Shown here: piece after piece, positions 4,521 to 5,229 of the stretch
Position numbering within the stretch: position 1 is the stretch's first letter
Layout of the letters: every line of letters starts with the position of its first letter
Position numbers and translations under genes: made by a program
The notes under the pieces: model-generated
The model's database searches: none
Told to the model about the DNA's origin: nothing
The model's input: the letters and a program-made list of their open reading frames with translations, nothing else
Assembly: GCA_028290165.1 (NCBI GenBank)
Contig: JAQGKJ010000142.1
Coordinates: 1 to 5,229, forward strand
Length of the DNA: 5,229 nt
Direction of reading: 5' to 3'
Source of the DNA: Bradyrhizobium sp.
GTDB taxonomy: Bacteria; Pseudomonadota; Alphaproteobacteria; Rhizobiales; Xanthobacteraceae

Positions 4521-5229
4521 ATGTCTGCTTCCGACCAAACCTCCGGTGCCGCTACCCCCGGCAACTGGCTCGCCAACCAGCCCTATCTGCTGCTTTCCAT
4601 TACCGCGCGGTGCTGGGCCGGCAACGCCATCGTCGGCCGCCTCGCCGCCGGGCGCATCCCGCCGGTGACACTGTCGTTCCTGCGCTGGTCGATCGCGTTT
4701 CTCATTATTCTTCCCTTCGCCTGGAAACATCTGGTGCGCGACTGGGAAGCGATCCGCAGTCAGCTCGGCACCATGGTCGTGCTCTCCATCACCGGCATCG
4801 CCGCCTTCAACACCCTGCAATACTGGGCGCTCGAACATACCCAGGCGCTCAACACGCTGCTGCTGCAGTCGGCCGGACCGCTGTTCGTCGCGGTATGGTC
4901 GCTGATCCTGCTCGGTATCCGGTTGTCGCTGGCGCAGGCCGGCGGGATCGTGCTGTCGCTGACCGGCGTGCTGGTGATCCTGCTGCACGGCGACCTGACG
5001 ACGCTCAAGAATATCGAGTTCAACCGGGGCGACATCATCTTCACCGTGGCGCTGGCGATCTTCGGACTGTATTCGGTGCTGTCGCTGAAGCGCCCCAAAA
5101 TTCACGGCCTGTCGTTTGTCGGCTTCACCTTCGGCTGCGGCGCGGCGTGCCTGATACCGCTGTGGATCTGGGAACTGCTTTCGCGTCCGGTGATGCAGCT
5201 GGATACGGCGAACCTGCTGAGCCTGTTTT
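4521..5229 (+). CDS. EamA/DMT-family transporter, N-terminal part (cut by window edge)
   Basis: The first 236 codons of an inner-membrane drug/metabolite transporter; members export amino acids or other metabolites and usually have two EamA repeats and ten helices in about 300 residues. After a polar start (1-18), hydrophobic helices follow one another: around 20-40 with the signature CWAGNAIVGRLAAGRIPP (31-48, usually FWAGN), then 49-68, 83-101, 107-125 with HTQALNTLLLQSAGPLFVAV spanning 106-125, 122-134 and 139-156 (GGIVLSLTGVLVILLHGDL, end of repeat one), and the second repeat from about 170 (DIIFTVALAIFGLYSVLSLK). An in-frame TGA at 4497-4499 lies upstream of the ATG with no other start between, so the start is firm despite a weak AAGAA as ribosome binding site. 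Transcribed divergently from the 109-residue gene. The exported substrate is unknown. Confidence 0.92.
   Translation, partial: MSASDQTSGAATPGNWLANQPYLLLSITARCWAGNAIVGRLAAGRIPPVTLSFLRWSIAFLIILPFAWKHLVRDWEAIRSQLGTMVVLSITGIAAFNTLQYWALEHTQALNTLLLQSAGPLFVAVWSLILLGIRLSLAQAGGIVLSLTGVLVILLHGDLTTLKNIEFNRGDIIFTVALAIFGLYSVLSLKRPKIHGLSFVGFTFGCGAACLIPLWIWELLSRPVMQLDTANLLSLF

Noticed and set aside
4128..5105. Minus-strand open frame of 325 codons
   Set aside because: Antisense to the EamA gene and the gene-free stretch; the product is rich in Gln, Arg and Pro, as expected from reversed membrane-protein codons.

Overview
The window looks like chromosomal DNA from an alphaproteobacterium of the Bradyrhizobium/Rhodopseudomonas type. 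This rests on GC-rich codon use, on the style of the small XRE-like regulator and of the 109-residue conserved hypothetical, and on the number of transporter and LysR genes. The genus is inferred from recollection of protein style, not from a search.

Left part (1-2189), minus strand: a compact set of four genes read right to left. A 407-residue protein with two GNAT-like domains overlaps an isochorismatase-family cysteine hydrolase by ATGA. The hydrolase overlaps a 72-residue unknown protein by ATGGATGA. Fifteen bases later, behind a clean GGAGG, a CynX/NimT-like major facilitator transporter begins and runs off the left edge. The overlaps imply one transcript with coupled translation.

Divergent control region (2190-2261): a short gap separates that operon from a plus-strand LysR-type regulator (2262-3311) and holds a TTCT-N4-AGAA dyad. 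The arrangement suggests that the LysR protein controls the acetyltransferase, hydrolase, small protein and transporter set. The set plausibly imports or exports, and modifies, a small amide-like or carboxylate compound; the substrate cannot be read from the sequence. A small XRE-like protein with an altered recognition region (3333-3722) follows the LysR gene after 21 bases.

Right part: a GC-rich convergent gap with inverted repeats (3723-3801), a minus-strand 109-residue conserved-type hypothetical (3802-4131) behind a strong ribosome binding site, then a 389-base gene-free stretch with several hairpins. Last comes the first 236 codons of a plus-strand EamA/DMT-family transporter (4521 to the right edge), cut by the window.

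The best candidate for something undescribed is the four-gene operon with its LysR regulator, especially the 72-residue protein and the hydrolase with arginine where the family usually has its catalytic lysine. No mobile element, CRISPR array, tRNA or rRNA was seen.
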